A DNA stretch of 64,000 nucleotides, from positions 62,001 to 126,000 of the forward strand of contig WYBM01000012.1 of NCBI GenBank assembly GCA_011525915.1, in the 5' to 3' direction. Origin of the DNA: Ardenticatenaceae bacterium. GTDB lineage: Bacteria; Chloroflexota; Anaerolineae; Promineifilales; Promineifilaceae. A program made the position numbers and the translations under genes. The notes under the pieces were generated by a model that saw nothing but the letters and a program-made list of their open reading frames with translations, had not been told where the DNA came from and searched no databases. The first letter of the stretch is position 1. Every line of letters starts with the position of its first letter. Shown here piece after piece: positions 31,956 to 41,288 of the stretch.

Positions 31956-33173
31956 CTATGAGTGTAATTTATCTCTATGATAAATTCTTTGTATAGAAGC
32001 ATAGATAATTGAAAGTAAGCGGACTAAGTATAGAAATAAACGACCTGTATAAGCCAATAACAATGGCCAATGTGCAAATTGAGTATAACCAAGGTCAATT
32101 GCTGTGGCGTGTGGAAACAATCTCCTCCGTAAATAACGCAAACGATCCATATTGCCTAGCTGAGCCAACACTAGTATCTCTTGTTGGACCCGTGCTTTTC
32201 TTGGACCTTGTTTCATTCTATGCATAGCAAAATTTCGTATGCGCATCTCAGCCGTTTGCAGATGTTCTTCTTCTACATTCCCAATGAATAGGGGAATCGG
32301 CGTGCCAAACCACTCATGTGCCAACCTAAGTGCATCAATGAGCGCCAGGCGAGCCAGCCATTGTCTACTGGTTTGAATTAGCGCCAGCCATTCTGTTTCA
32401 TTCCTTAAACACTGCGCTAAAAGATGAATATCATAAAGCCAAATGAGACGGATATTCTCCGGGTGACCGTATATGAGGTGATAAACAGTATAGCTAAATG
32501 CGTCAGCAGGATTTAGCACGAGCATATTCACATCCGGGCCTTTTACTTGGTGAACTCGACTGCCGAGAGTGTCTAAAAACTCGCTTTGGTTGGCAAAAAA
32601 GGGGGAAAACGACCAATGTAATTCTAAAGGGAAAAAGGTAGGGAATTTAGTTTGTGCGGTAATAAAAGCTTCTTCGTACTGCCAATTTCTTTCTTCAGCA
32701 CTCACCTCTACTTCTGGCACATACCCCATTTTCAAGAGCAGCGCCTTGACCTTTTCATAGTCGCGTAAGGAAACAAACAAATCAATATCAGTCGACGGCC
32801 GTAACTCAGGTCTCTGATAGTAGGTCTCGGCCAAAGCCACGCCTTTTAAAACAACAGGCGTAACATCAATCTCCTTGAACGCAAGCAATATGCGCTTTAC
32901 CTCATGCCACCGCTGCACACTATCGGCTACGCCTGACCAATATGCACTTTTCAGCTTCTGATATATTTGCTCAGGAGGCCGTGTCTCGGTTGAAGCTGCA
33001 GCTAACCAGGTATAAAGCAGAGGCAAGATGCCATGTTGTTGCATCACCGTCAGCCATTGTGTCCACACATCAGCTGACACCTGAGGTGCCGGAAAGGCAC
33101 GTTGGCATAACACGGCACGAAACCACTCATTGAGAAGGGGGGACCAGGTTACCGAAACCTGTGGTCTGTCCAT
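31956..33173 (-). CDS. Nucleotidyltransferase-fold protein of polysaccharide cluster (NTP_transf_5-like)
   Basis: About 405 residues from ATG 33173, 4 bases after the O-antigen ligase stop; a longer start at 33251 would overlap that gene by 74 bases. The core LRPSTDIDLFVSLRDYEKVKALL carries the D-x-D pair of the nucleotidyltransferase fold, with LKGVALAETYY just before it. The middle has WLYDIHLLAQ. Proteins of this uncharacterised family are frequent in exopolysaccharide loci; their reaction is not established. It is the last gene of the 32-kb minus-strand cluster. The ACGGCCGT octamer is rare here, and the AT content is higher than in the plus-strand genes before it. Confidence 0.75.
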   Translation of the reverse strand: MDRPQVSVTWSPLLNEWFRAVLCQRAFPAPQVSADVWTQWLTVMQQHGILPLLYTWLAAASTETRPPEQIYQKLKSAYWSGVADSVQRWHEVKRILLAFKEIDVTPVVLKGVALAETYYQRPELRPSTDIDLFVSLRDYEKVKALLLKMGYVPEVEVSAEERNWQYEEAFITAQTKFPTFFPLELHWSFSPFFANQSEFLDTLGSRVHQVKGPDVNMLVLNPADAFSYTVYHLIYGHPENIRLIWLYDIHLLAQCLRNETEWLALIQTSRQWLARLALIDALRLAHEWFGTPIPLFIGNVEEEHLQTAEMRIRNFAMHRMKQGPRKARVQQEILVLAQLGNMDRLRYLRRRLFPHATAIDLGYTQFAHWPLLLAYTGRLFLYLVRLLSIIYASIQRIYHRDKLHS

Positions 33174-33177
33174 TAAA

Positions 33178-34551
33178 CTATGGCCCTCTGGCGCCATCCC
33201 CACTGGCAGCTTCTGGGGGCAAACTGACCATTCTACAGACAACTGATCCATGCAAACCAGTTATCAGGCCCAACAACACCCAAAAAACAAAACCAGGTTT
33301 TGCTACAAAAATAACGGTGTCTGTGATGCCATACACAAAGTAAGCCAGTAAACAAGCGGCAAAACCAACAACGAATACCCTTATCTCATCAGAAGTACTA
33401 TAGTACCACGTTTGCCAGATCATACCCGTAGCACCCAACCAGACGGCTAGATAAGCTACCAGTCCAGGAATACCTAAATCCAAAGCTGCCTGTAACAAAT
33501 GATTATGGGCATGCCCAACGTCTAAATCGTTAGATAAAGTTAAAAAGGGGTATAGTTCTGGAGCGATACGGCGAAAATTATTCATTCCCATCCCGGTAAA
33601 AGCAAAATCTTGTATACCATACATGGCTCTTGACCATATCTCCAGTCGCCCAGATAATTCATTGCCGCCACTAGCTTCCATGACAGCAAAAGTTTGGTCG
33701 GTTAACAACACGGCCGTTTTTTGAGGACCAAGATAAAAGATCAACCCAACAAATAACAACAAGAGAATAGAAACCAGGCCTGAGATCAAAAATTTGTGGC
33801 GACGCAAGGCGACCAAACCACAAAAAAGCATGGAGACGCCAAAGCCTAACCAGCCACCTCTTGATTGCGTTAAGAGAAAAATGCTTAAAAGAAATGTGCC
33901 GCCTAAAACAATCGCTGCCTTTCCTATTATTAAATGTAGCCAAGGGATTTGATTACGTGTGTGCGGTCGTTTAACAAAAACGAAGATAGCCAGGATGATA
34001 AATAATGGCAATATCCACAACAAGGTACCGGCGATGATGTTAGGATGAAACCCATCTGCCTCACCAGGTAAATTGAGTGGAAACTGGGGCAAGCGGGCAA
34101 TAATCCCCTTTGTGAAGGAAAATTTCGCTATCCAACGCACATTTGGCACACTAAAGGCAGCTATCGCCAGGCCCATGCCTAGATAAACAAGAACGCCTCG
34201 CTTCAACCGCACCTGTGAACCGGCTGTAGCACCCACAACCGCGTAATAAGCGGCAATGCCATATAATAAACCAGTAATGCCTGGTAGACTAAAGACCGGA
34301 TCAAACGTGGCGTAGAAACTTACCAGCAGTGTCAGGAGCAATAACAGCAGGGAAGTATCAAGTGGGGTGGGAACAACAAAATGGCCGGTAGTGAGTTTAC
34401 GAACAACCCACAAGCAAGGTATTAATAACAAGCTGAAGATATTATCGGCCGTAGGGAAAAGCACTACAGGTAAGAGGGCTATCAAGATTAACCATTCAAA
34501 CAGTACAATTTGAGCGCCAATACGTTGGCCTATGTTGAGGTTTTTTGCCAC
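33178..34551 (-). CDS. O-antigen ligase/polymerase-family membrane protein 1
   Basis: 457 residues with about 11-12 membrane spans. The large periplasmic loop contains the family features SRGGWLGFGVSMLFC before it and GHAHNHLLQAALDLGIPGLVAYL after it (His cluster of WaaL/Wzy proteins). It would either polymerise lipid-linked repeat units or transfer the finished glycan to its acceptor. A second member of the family is encoded at 60005-61498; the two probably split these two jobs. Confidence 0.85.
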   Translation of the reverse strand: MAKNLNIGQRIGAQIVLFEWLILIALLPVVLFPTADNIFSLLLIPCLWVVRKLTTGHFVVPTPLDTSLLLLLLTLLVSFYATFDPVFSLPGITGLLYGIAAYYAVVGATAGSQVRLKRGVLVYLGMGLAIAAFSVPNVRWIAKFSFTKGIIARLPQFPLNLPGEADGFHPNIIAGTLLWILPLFIILAIFVFVKRPHTRNQIPWLHLIIGKAAIVLGGTFLLSIFLLTQSRGGWLGFGVSMLFCGLVALRRHKFLISGLVSILLLLFVGLIFYLGPQKTAVLLTDQTFAVMEASGGNELSGRLEIWSRAMYGIQDFAFTGMGMNNFRRIAPELYPFLTLSNDLDVGHAHNHLLQAALDLGIPGLVAYLAVWLGATGMIWQTWYYSTSDEIRVFVVGFAACLLAYFVYGITDTVIFVAKPGFVFWVLLGLITGLHGSVVCRMVSLPPEAASGDGARGP

Positions 34552-34564
34552 ACGAAAATCGCTT

Positions 34565-35641
34565 CTAATATTCTATTTTCAATTCGACGCCGCCGTTTAA
34601 AAGTGAGCGTTGGGCCATTTCCAACACCTTAACCACTTTTAAACCGGCCTCACCGTTGCTGCGCGGCGAGGTGCGGGTGCGAATGGCCTGTAGAAAGTGC
34701 GAACATTCTACTTTTAATGGCTCTACCCAGTTTAATGGATATACAGCTTCCTCCCCATGACGATACGAGGCGTGAAACTCATCTTCCGTTACAGAATACG
34801 GTGGAATCTCTACACCCTTATCGTAGATAACGATCTTGTTGTCCGCGATGTCATCATATACCAGCATCTTTTTACTCCCCACCACTGTCAATTGACGCTG
34901 TTTAACCGGGTCTAGCCAGCTTAATCTCAGGTTGGCCATTGTACCATCAGCAAACGTCATCACTAAATATGCCACTTCGTGTAAGTTGCACCGGGTATTA
35001 ATATAAACACCTCCACGTGCACTCACCTTTACGGGGTCTTGCCCCAAGATAAAGCGTATCATGGAAATATCGTGCGGCCCTAAGTCCCACATGACATTAA
35101 TGTCTGGCTGTAATAAGCCAAGATTCACCCGGGTAGAATTTAAATAGTATATATTACCCAGAATACCAGACTGCACAATCTCACGTACGGCCTCCACGGC
35201 CGGATTATATTCAAAAGTATGTCCCACCATCAAAATCAAATTGTGTGCCTGGGCTAGAGCGATCAACTCTTCAGCTTCTTCAGAATGAGCAGTGATTGGT
35301 TTTTCAACCAATACATGTTTACCAGCTAACAACGCTTTCCTGACGAGTTGGTAGTGTGTATATACAGGTGTGGCTACAACAACTGCATCTACGTCACTCT
35401 TAAGCAAATCATGGTAGTTTTGTGTTGTTTCAACATCTGGGTATGTTGTCTGACATTCTGTTAGTCTATTTACGTTCAGATCGGCCAACATGGCAAAGGT
35501 AACATCTGGTAACTCCTGAAAGTTCCTGGCCAATTTGGGCCCCCAGTAACCATAACCGACGATTCCAACTTTTAATTCTCGCTGAGAGATACTTTTTGTC
35601 GGCGATTTTTCAATAGGCACTTGCATATGTAATAATGACAT
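34565..35641 (-). CDS. WbpB/WlbA-like UDP-HexNAc-uronate 3-dehydrogenase (Gfo/Idh/MocA)
   Basis: 358 residues. Rossmann motif VGIVGYGYWGPKLARNF at about 25-41, VEKPITAHSEEAEELI, and the substrate-side DLGPHDISMIRFILG with the catalytic His. This N-terminal form (GYGYWGP) is typical of the WbpB/WlbA class that oxidises C3 of UDP-GlcNAc-uronate before transamination. The gene follows a WbpD/WlbB-like N-acetyltransferase gene by 42 bases. AGGGAGGGCAACA precedes the ATG. Role inferred from class and neighbours. Confidence 0.82.
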   Translation of the reverse strand: MSLLHMQVPIEKSPTKSISQRELKVGIVGYGYWGPKLARNFQELPDVTFAMLADLNVNRLTECQTTYPDVETTQNYHDLLKSDVDAVVVATPVYTHYQLVRKALLAGKHVLVEKPITAHSEEAEELIALAQAHNLILMVGHTFEYNPAVEAVREIVQSGILGNIYYLNSTRVNLGLLQPDINVMWDLGPHDISMIRFILGQDPVKVSARGGVYINTRCNLHEVAYLVMTFADGTMANLRLSWLDPVKQRQLTVVGSKKMLVYDDIADNKIVIYDKGVEIPPYSVTEDEFHASYRHGEEAVYPLNWVEPLKVECSHFLQAIRTRTSPRSNGEAGLKVVKVLEMAQRSLLNGGVELKIEY

Positions 35642-35683
35642 TGTTGCCCTCCCTTTATGTCAATTAGGATTTAAACGTTTTAC

Positions 35684-36175
35684 TTACTCGGCTTCATCAA
35701 TTTTTCTTAGTACACGAGCTGGATTTCCGGCCACAATTGTGCCTGGCGGCACATCTTTGGTGACCACGCTGCCGGCCCCAACGATAGCCCCTTCTCCTAT
35801 AACCACCCCCCCCAAGATCGTAGCGTTACTGCCAATAGAAGCTCGTTTCTTTACAAGGGTAGGGATAACTACCCAGTCTGTCTCCGTTTGTAAACTCCCA
35901 TCAGATGTGGTAGCACTTGGGTAGATGTCGTTAATAAACATGACCCCATGACCAATAAAAACCTCATCCTCAATGGTGACTCCCTCGCAAACAAACGTAT
36001 GGCTTGAGATCTTAACACGCTTCCCCACCCTTACCCCTTTTTGTATTTCCACGAACGTGCCAATTTTGGACTCATCGTCAATCTCACAACCATACAAATT
36101 TACAAACGCATAAACTTTAACGTTATGCCCCAACTTCACGTCAGGAGCAATGCGGATAGTTGCATCTTCATTCAT
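35684..36175 (-). CDS. WbpD/WlbB-like UDP-amino-sugar N-acetyltransferase
   Basis: 163 residues forming a left-handed beta-helix of hexapeptide repeats (GHNVKVYAFVNLYGCEI, IGTFVEIQKGVRVGK, SIGSNATILGGVVIG) with the WlbB features of the central HTFVCEG (catalytic His) and FINDIYPSATTSDG. It would acetylate the 3-amino group of UDP-2-acetamido-3-amino-uronate with acetyl-CoA. The neighbours on both sides fit: WbpB-like dehydrogenase downstream and the priming transferase upstream on the same strand. Confidence 0.85.
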   Translation of the reverse strand: MNEDATIRIAPDVKLGHNVKVYAFVNLYGCEIDDESKIGTFVEIQKGVRVGKRVKISSHTFVCEGVTIEDEVFIGHGVMFINDIYPSATTSDGSLQTETDWVVIPTLVKKRASIGSNATILGGVVIGEGAIVGAGSVVTKDVPPGTIVAGNPARVLRKIDEAE

Positions 36176-36192
36176 AAGCGATTTACCAGTTT

Positions 36193-37698
36193 CTAGCCGG
36201 CCCCTTGTGCTTTAACCATGGCCCAGGGCGTCTGTAAGATCAGCAATAAATCCAGCCAGAGCGATTGTTGTTCAATGTATGCCAGGTCCATACGCACCAT
36301 CTCATCAAAACTAACACGGTTACGTGCTTTGATTTGCCATGGACCGGTAATACCGGGCAATACTTCCAAACGTCGTTTATGCCATTCCTGGTAAACCTCT
36401 ACTTCATAGGGCAGTGGCGGACGTGGACCAACCAGACTCATATCACCACGCAGCACGTTCCACAACTGTGGCAGTTCGTCAATACTTGTTTTACGAATGA
36501 GACGACCTATACGAGTAATGCGAGGATCTTCTTTTATTTTCAGGCTGTTTTGCACACCGTTATTTGTCTTATCCGGGCTGACATTTTGCCGGATCAAGTG
36601 AGTGACATATTTTTTGTGAACGGTGGAATCGGCATTAACTTGCATCGAGCGAAATTTAAACATGGTAAAGGCACGGCCGTTTTCTCCGATCCGCGTTTGC
36701 TGGTACAAGATCGGGCCAGGAGAGTCAAGTTTGATAATAACTGCCACTATAAGCATGAAAGGAAGTAGTAAAATGAGGCCAGCAGAAACCGCCAGTACAT
36801 CAAAGAGCCGCTTGATTATGCGCCGCCGTCCATGTATTCCTGGCTGCCCCAGGTCAATCACCGGAATACCGCCGAAACCATCCAATGTGGAGCCGGGAAA
36901 TGAAAGCGCAAACAAATCCGGTACGACATGTACACGCAAGGAACTGCGCTGTAATTGATGGCAGATCTCCACCATGCGTCTGTGAGCGTGTAAAGGCAGC
37001 GCAATGACAACATCCTGAATATGATGTGTGCGTACAAGTTCAGGGAGTTTATCCAGCGTTCCTAAAACAGGGAGGGTTACAAATGTTTCTTTCTGTTTTT
37101 CTCGGTCATCATCTACAAAACCAATCAGTGACATGCCTCTAGTAGCATACTTTTGTAACTCAGCAGCAACCTGCTGCCCTACAACCCCAGCCCCAACGAT
37201 TAAGATCGGTATATCATTCGCATTATTTTGAAATGGACCCTGCCGGTACAACCACCACAGGATACGCCCTCCCAACAACAGCGTAAGATCGAGGGCAAAA
37301 AAAGTAATAAAAAGCGCACGTGAAGTTTCCCGGTACGTTAAATATAATGCTCCAGCCAGGGCTAAGGTGGAAGCCACAGCGGCCATAAAAATGTTGAGCA
37401 GTTCAGCCTTAAATGTAGGATTCCGTCGCCCATCATAGACGGAAAAGACTATAAAGAAGAAGGGCCAGATGATACAGACAATCAGGACAACTTGGGCCGA
37501 CAATGCCCCACGCGGACCGACTGTTTCCCAATTGCCAGCAAAACCCAGCCCCAGAGCACGCCCTAATAACTTTATGGGTTCCGGCAATCCACCTAAGCCA
37601 GAATTTAAATAAGCCGCCAGCAAGAGCATAACTACTGTTCCCAGCCAATCAAAAGCGAATGAAACAAAAATCCGTTTGCTGCTGAATTGTCGTAACAT
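36193..37698 (-). CDS. Polyprenyl-phosphate sugar phosphotransferase (WbaP/WcaJ type)
   Basis: About 501 residues from ATG 37698 with GGGAG 7 bases upstream (an ATG at 37716 also exists). Four N-terminal membrane spans and a CoA-binding-like domain ([17 protein letters not shown] at about 165) precede the catalytic C-terminus: a hydrophobic re-entrant segment ([18 protein letters not shown]), [39 protein letters not shown] and GITGPWQI. The enzyme starts each repeat unit by putting a sugar-1-phosphate on undecaprenyl phosphate. A 188-base gap without coding content separates it from the aminotransferase gene upstream. Confidence 0.93.
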   Translation of the reverse strand: MLRQFSSKRIFVSFAFDWLGTVVMLLLAAYLNSGLGGLPEPIKLLGRALGLGFAGNWETVGPRGALSAQVVLIVCIIWPFFFIVFSVYDGRRNPTFKAELLNIFMAAVASTLALAGALYLTYRETSRALFITFFALDLTLLLGGRILWWLYRQGPFQNNANDIPILIVGAGVVGQQVAAELQKYATRGMSLIGFVDDDREKQKETFVTLPVLGTLDKLPELVRTHHIQDVVIALPLHAHRRMVEICHQLQRSSLRVHVVPDLFALSFPGSTLDGFGGIPVIDLGQPGIHGRRRIIKRLFDVLAVSAGLILLLPFMLIVAVIIKLDSPGPILYQQTRIGENGRAFTMFKFRSMQVNADSTVHKKYVTHLIRQNVSPDKTNNGVQNSLKIKEDPRITRIGRLIRKTSIDELPQLWNVLRGDMSLVGPRPPLPYEVEVYQEWHKRRLEVLPGITGPWQIKARNRVSFDEMVRMDLAYIEQQSLWLDLLLILQTPWAMVKAQGAG

Positions 37699-37886
37699 CG
37701 TTTTCTCCCTTAACAAGTGCGCCGTCTAACCAGAGCCAGCGTCATAACCTCAGTCGGAAAATCGTTGAAATTCGTCAGGAGTGACCACAAGGCACTATTG
37801 GGTTGTCAGATCGATCAAAGTGCTTAATGATATTGAAACAAACCCGTTTTTATTGACGCGGGTAGGATGCTGATGATCGTGCGAGA

Positions 37887-39053
37887 CTACACGGCCGTCC
37901 TCAAGACGTGGCAGACGTAGTCCACTTGCTGCTCAGAAAGGTGAGGGTACATTGGTAGAGAAAGGATAGAGGCTGCAGCTGTTTCGGTTTCCGGATAATC
38001 ACCAGTTTGCCAGCCATGATAACAGTAAGCAGGTTGTAAGTGAATAGGAATAGGATAATGCATGCCCACAGCGATACCTTGTTCTAGTAAGCGCTGCCGG
38101 GTTTTCTCTCGGTCTGGCACTCGGATTACAAACAGATGGTACACATGCTGTCGTCCTGCGGGTTCCACGGGAAGGACAATACGCTCCTCACCGGCCAGAC
38201 GTTCACAATACCAGGCAGCGATCTGGCGGCGCTGCCCGTTCCATTCGTCTAGTCTACGCAATTTAATAGCCAGCACAGCGCATTGAATCGTATCCAGCCG
38301 ACTGTTCCACCCATCAGGGGAGATGTGGACATACTTCTCACTTTGCCCATGATCACGCCACATACGCATACGCCGGGCCATATCACCATCATCCGTCACG
38401 ACAGCCCCCCCTTCTCCTATGGCTCCCAGGTTCTTGCCCGGATAAAAACTAAAGGCAGCCACATCACTCAGAGCGCCGGCCCTCTTTTGGACACCATTTA
38501 ATTGATAAAATGCACCGTGTGCCTGGCAGGCATCTTCAACAACTCTCAGGTTGTATTGGTGAGCCAGGGCTAAAATCGGCCCCATGTCCGCTGGTAACCC
38601 ATAAAGATGGACAGGTAACACGGCCGTCACCAGCCGGCCGGTTTGTACATGGATAACACGGCCGTCAACGTCAGGGCGGCACTGCTCAACGAGAAACGCT
38701 TCCAATAGCGTGGGTGAGAGATTGTACGTAGTTGGCTCCACATCTACAAAGACGGGGTGCGCCCCTACCAACGTGAGCGCTTCGACGGTAGCAATGAACG
38801 TATTGGGAACAGTGATCACTGCGTCGCCTGCGCTCACACCGGCAGCCATCAGGGCTAACTTCAGGGCATCGGTGCCATTAGCACAGGTCACGGCCTGCGC
38901 AGCACCACAATAGGCAGCAAACGCTTCCTCAAACGCGGCCACAGGCTGGCCACCTACAAAAGCTGAATCATGCAAAGCGTGCCGAAACACGGCCTCTAAC
39001 TCTTCATATACCTCTTCATGTTGAGGGTGTAAATCAACAAATGGAACCTTCAT
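37887..39053 (-). CDS. DegT/DnrJ-family sugar aminotransferase 1 (WbpE/WlbC-like)
   Basis: 388 residues. MKVPFVDLHPQHEEVYEELE opening, CANGTDALKLALMAAGV, VEDACQAHGAFY (Asp/Gln near PLP) and FSFYPGKNLGAIGEGGAVV, where the Lys forms the PLP Schiff base. Among the two DegT proteins of the cluster this one is closer in opening and spacing to the WbpE/WlbC class, so it is the better candidate for making the 3-amino group. It abuts the DUF354 gene on its 5' side, with one base between stop and start. Confidence 0.88.
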   Translation of the reverse strand: MKVPFVDLHPQHEEVYEELEAVFRHALHDSAFVGGQPVAAFEEAFAAYCGAAQAVTCANGTDALKLALMAAGVSAGDAVITVPNTFIATVEALTLVGAHPVFVDVEPTTYNLSPTLLEAFLVEQCRPDVDGRVIHVQTGRLVTAVLPVHLYGLPADMGPILALAHQYNLRVVEDACQAHGAFYQLNGVQKRAGALSDVAAFSFYPGKNLGAIGEGGAVVTDDGDMARRMRMWRDHGQSEKYVHISPDGWNSRLDTIQCAVLAIKLRRLDEWNGQRRQIAAWYCERLAGEERIVLPVEPAGRQHVYHLFVIRVPDREKTRQRLLEQGIAVGMHYPIPIHLQPAYCYHGWQTGDYPETETAAASILSLPMYPHLSEQQVDYVCHVLRTAV

Positions 39054-40073
39054 TTAGTTACCTCCCGCGGTAATAAGATTGGTTACAGTGGCTACCAGAT
39101 CATAATCGGGCAGCCGAGCCCGCTCACCAGATGGCATTTTTACACTTAATTCGTCAATTTTGCTGATGTCTTCTATGGTACAAATTTGAGTCATGCGGCC
39201 TTGCTGAATCAGGTATTGGTCAACCGACCCTAACTTGCCTTTAAACAGTGTATAGACCGGCGTGCCTAACACAGCCGCTTCCCGATTCATGGTACCACCA
39301 CCACTGACAACAAGGTCTGCACTATGCAACAAGTTCGGGCCATCATAAACCCTGTCAGCCACGTGTATGCCGGATAAATGTTTGACGCTTTCGGCTTGTT
39401 CGGGTAACCGGGGTAAGAACAGGACAAAAGCATCTTTTTTTGCTGCCAGATGTACCAGAAGGTGATCGAACAAGTCATTTTCAAAACGGTGATAGGCCGT
39501 CCAGGGAGCGGGGGGGCGAATGACGATCAGTAACCGGTCCACTGGCAGCCCTTCCCGCTGCCGGTAATCTGGCTGCGGCACAAAATCTGCCAGGTAGAGC
39601 TGTTCTTTTACGCCCGGGTAGGTATAGACTTTGCGGCCGGCTCCATACTTTTGCAGCAAGTCAGCCGGGAAAGCTTCCGGCACCACCACACGCCGGGCCA
39701 GGCGAAAGCAAAGATGATTGAGGGGTTGGTGTTCATAATCCATCAAGGTAACGGCCGGTAAACGAAGCAAGGAAGCCGCCACAACCTGACTATAAGCGTT
39801 ATGACTAAGCGCCAGGTCAAACTTTTGCTTGCGTGCCCATTTTGCCAGGGCCAGGGCCCGCAAGAAGTTCTGCCACACGAGTTCCCGGAACCCACGGCCG
39901 CCATGCTGCCCGATAGTCGTGTGGGCAAAGCCAAACCGATCGGCCAATTGCACCGTCTGGGCATAAGCCCGTGTTGTCATTGTGACAATATGTCCTTGTT
40001 GTTGTAACCGAGCCAGAATTGGCCGAAAAAAAAGCACTTGGGGCGAATTCGCCAAATCAAGCCAGATTTTCAA
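39054..40073 (-). CDS. DUF354 family glycosyltransferase-like protein
   Basis: About 339 residues from TTG 40073, which follows GGAGG by 7 bases and gives the family N-terminus MKIWLDLANSPQ; ATG codons at 40088-40094 are upstream of that site. It has a GT-B-like fold: LALSHNAYSQVVAA, MDYEHQPLNHL, and VVSGGGTMNREAAVLGTPVY near the C-terminus, reminiscent of UDP-binding domains. DUF354 members occur in polysaccharide loci but lack a proven reaction. The 5' end overlaps the alpha/alpha-toroid gene by 17 bases. Confidence 0.82.
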   Translation of the reverse strand: MKIWLDLANSPQVLFFRPILARLQQQGHIVTMTTRAYAQTVQLADRFGFAHTTIGQHGGRGFRELVWQNFLRALALAKWARKQKFDLALSHNAYSQVVAASLLRLPAVTLMDYEHQPLNHLCFRLARRVVVPEAFPADLLQKYGAGRKVYTYPGVKEQLYLADFVPQPDYRQREGLPVDRLLIVIRPPAPWTAYHRFENDLFDHLLVHLAAKKDAFVLFLPRLPEQAESVKHLSGIHVADRVYDGPNLLHSADLVVSGGGTMNREAAVLGTPVYTLFKGKLGSVDQYLIQQGRMTQICTIEDISKIDELSVKMPSGERARLPDYDLVATVTNLITAGGN

Positions 40074-41283
40074 ACGGACGCCTCCCATCATCAAATGAGT
40101 CTTGCGAACGAACGCTAGATTCCATTAAGAGGGCCATCAAGGCGCGCTGCATCCACGCTTGTGCCCAACGCATGTAAGGAATCCGGATACGGTAAGCGGG
40201 ATAAATTTGATAGTGAAAATAGCCTCGTTGATCTTGCATGTGTTGAATACCCCACTCTGCCACCTGTACGGCTCGTGGGTATGCTTCGTTATCCACGTGG
40301 GTAAACGCTAAAAACGTGAGGATGGCCTGGGCCACGGCGTGAATATCAATTGGGTAAAGCCGGTCTGCATAATACTTAGGCGTGCCGTCTGCTAGAAACA
40401 TCTGCTCTTTCCAGTAGGCATACCCCCGGCTCACGGCCGTCCTAAATTCATCCGTTTGCAAACTATGCCCCATGCGCTGGAGAGATACCAGCACAAAACC
40501 GGTATGAAAATTATCAACCCACCGGTCCTTTTTCTCTTCGCCATAGAGCCAGGAACCGTCTGGCCGTTGGCACGCCACTGTATAGCGGGCGGCGGCCAAA
40601 GCCATCTGCTGCCAGGTTGGCTCATCGTTTAAAGCTGCTGTTTCCGCTAATAGTTGCGCACCTAACAAGTTAGCATTATGCACGTAACGTTTATCTAAAG
40701 GTGTGTACGAAAAACAAACGTTTCCTGGTACTGTTTGTAAGCGATTCAAGTCGCTTAGAACGAACCGACAGGCGCTTTCGGCGACGGTCAACGCATGGGG
40801 CATTACTCGTTTGCGGGCAGCGTGATCTTCACTCCTGGCTACGTCCAGAAATGACAACCCAACAAAGGCCGTATTAACAATAGTCGGCGTTCCGGCCGGA
40901 GCAAAAAAGCCCCGGTTAGGCCAATCGAAGTTATACCCCCAGCATGCCCCGGCGTATCCAACAGTAACATTGGCTCGCAGCCACTCGGCAAAAAAGGCCG
41001 CCTGGTCTAGACAGTGCGCGTCACCAGTCAACTGATACTTACGCCAGTAAGAGGCCAGGAACAAGCCCATCCCTTTGGGATTGTACTCCTTGGGCACACG
41101 CAGCAACGGCCGTAAATTTACCGGCGATCGTTTCATCAACTGTACCCACACCTGCCCCATGCGTCGCTGCCCAAATGTCAGCGCCTTCAGCAGGGAGCTG
41201 TTTAGGGCATCATAAGGATCCCAGCCGCGAAACTGTTCTCTTTCAATCCAGGCATCTAGCCGGTTTACTGCCTCTTGTATCAT
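40057..41283 (-). CDS. Alpha/alpha-toroid protein of polysaccharide locus
   Basis: 408 residues, soluble, no signal. Repeating helical hairpins with aromatic and Gly-Trp turns (GACWGYNFDWPNRGFF, QRPDGSWLYGE, YYADRLYPIDIHAVAQAILTF) suggest an (alpha/alpha)6 barrel like polysaccharide lyases, C5-epimerases and GH88/105 enzymes. The His/Tyr-rich sites are plausible active-site groups. It lies 5 bases after the fused dehydrogenase gene. Such genes recur next to those fused dehydrogenases and asparagine synthases in exopolysaccharide clusters. Its reaction is unknown. Confidence 0.7.
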   Translation of the reverse strand: MIQEAVNRLDAWIEREQFRGWDPYDALNSSLLKALTFGQRRMGQVWVQLMKRSPVNLRPLLRVPKEYNPKGMGLFLASYWRKYQLTGDAHCLDQAAFFAEWLRANVTVGYAGACWGYNFDWPNRGFFAPAGTPTIVNTAFVGLSFLDVARSEDHAARKRVMPHALTVAESACRFVLSDLNRLQTVPGNVCFSYTPLDKRYVHNANLLGAQLLAETAALNDEPTWQQMALAAARYTVACQRPDGSWLYGEEKKDRWVDNFHTGFVLVSLQRMGHSLQTDEFRTAVSRGYAYWKEQMFLADGTPKYYADRLYPIDIHAVAQAILTFLAFTHVDNEAYPRAVQVAEWGIQHMQDQRGYFHYQIYPAYRIRIPYMRWAQAWMQRALMALLMESSVRSQDSFDDGRRPFENLA

Positions 41284-41288
41284 CGCTT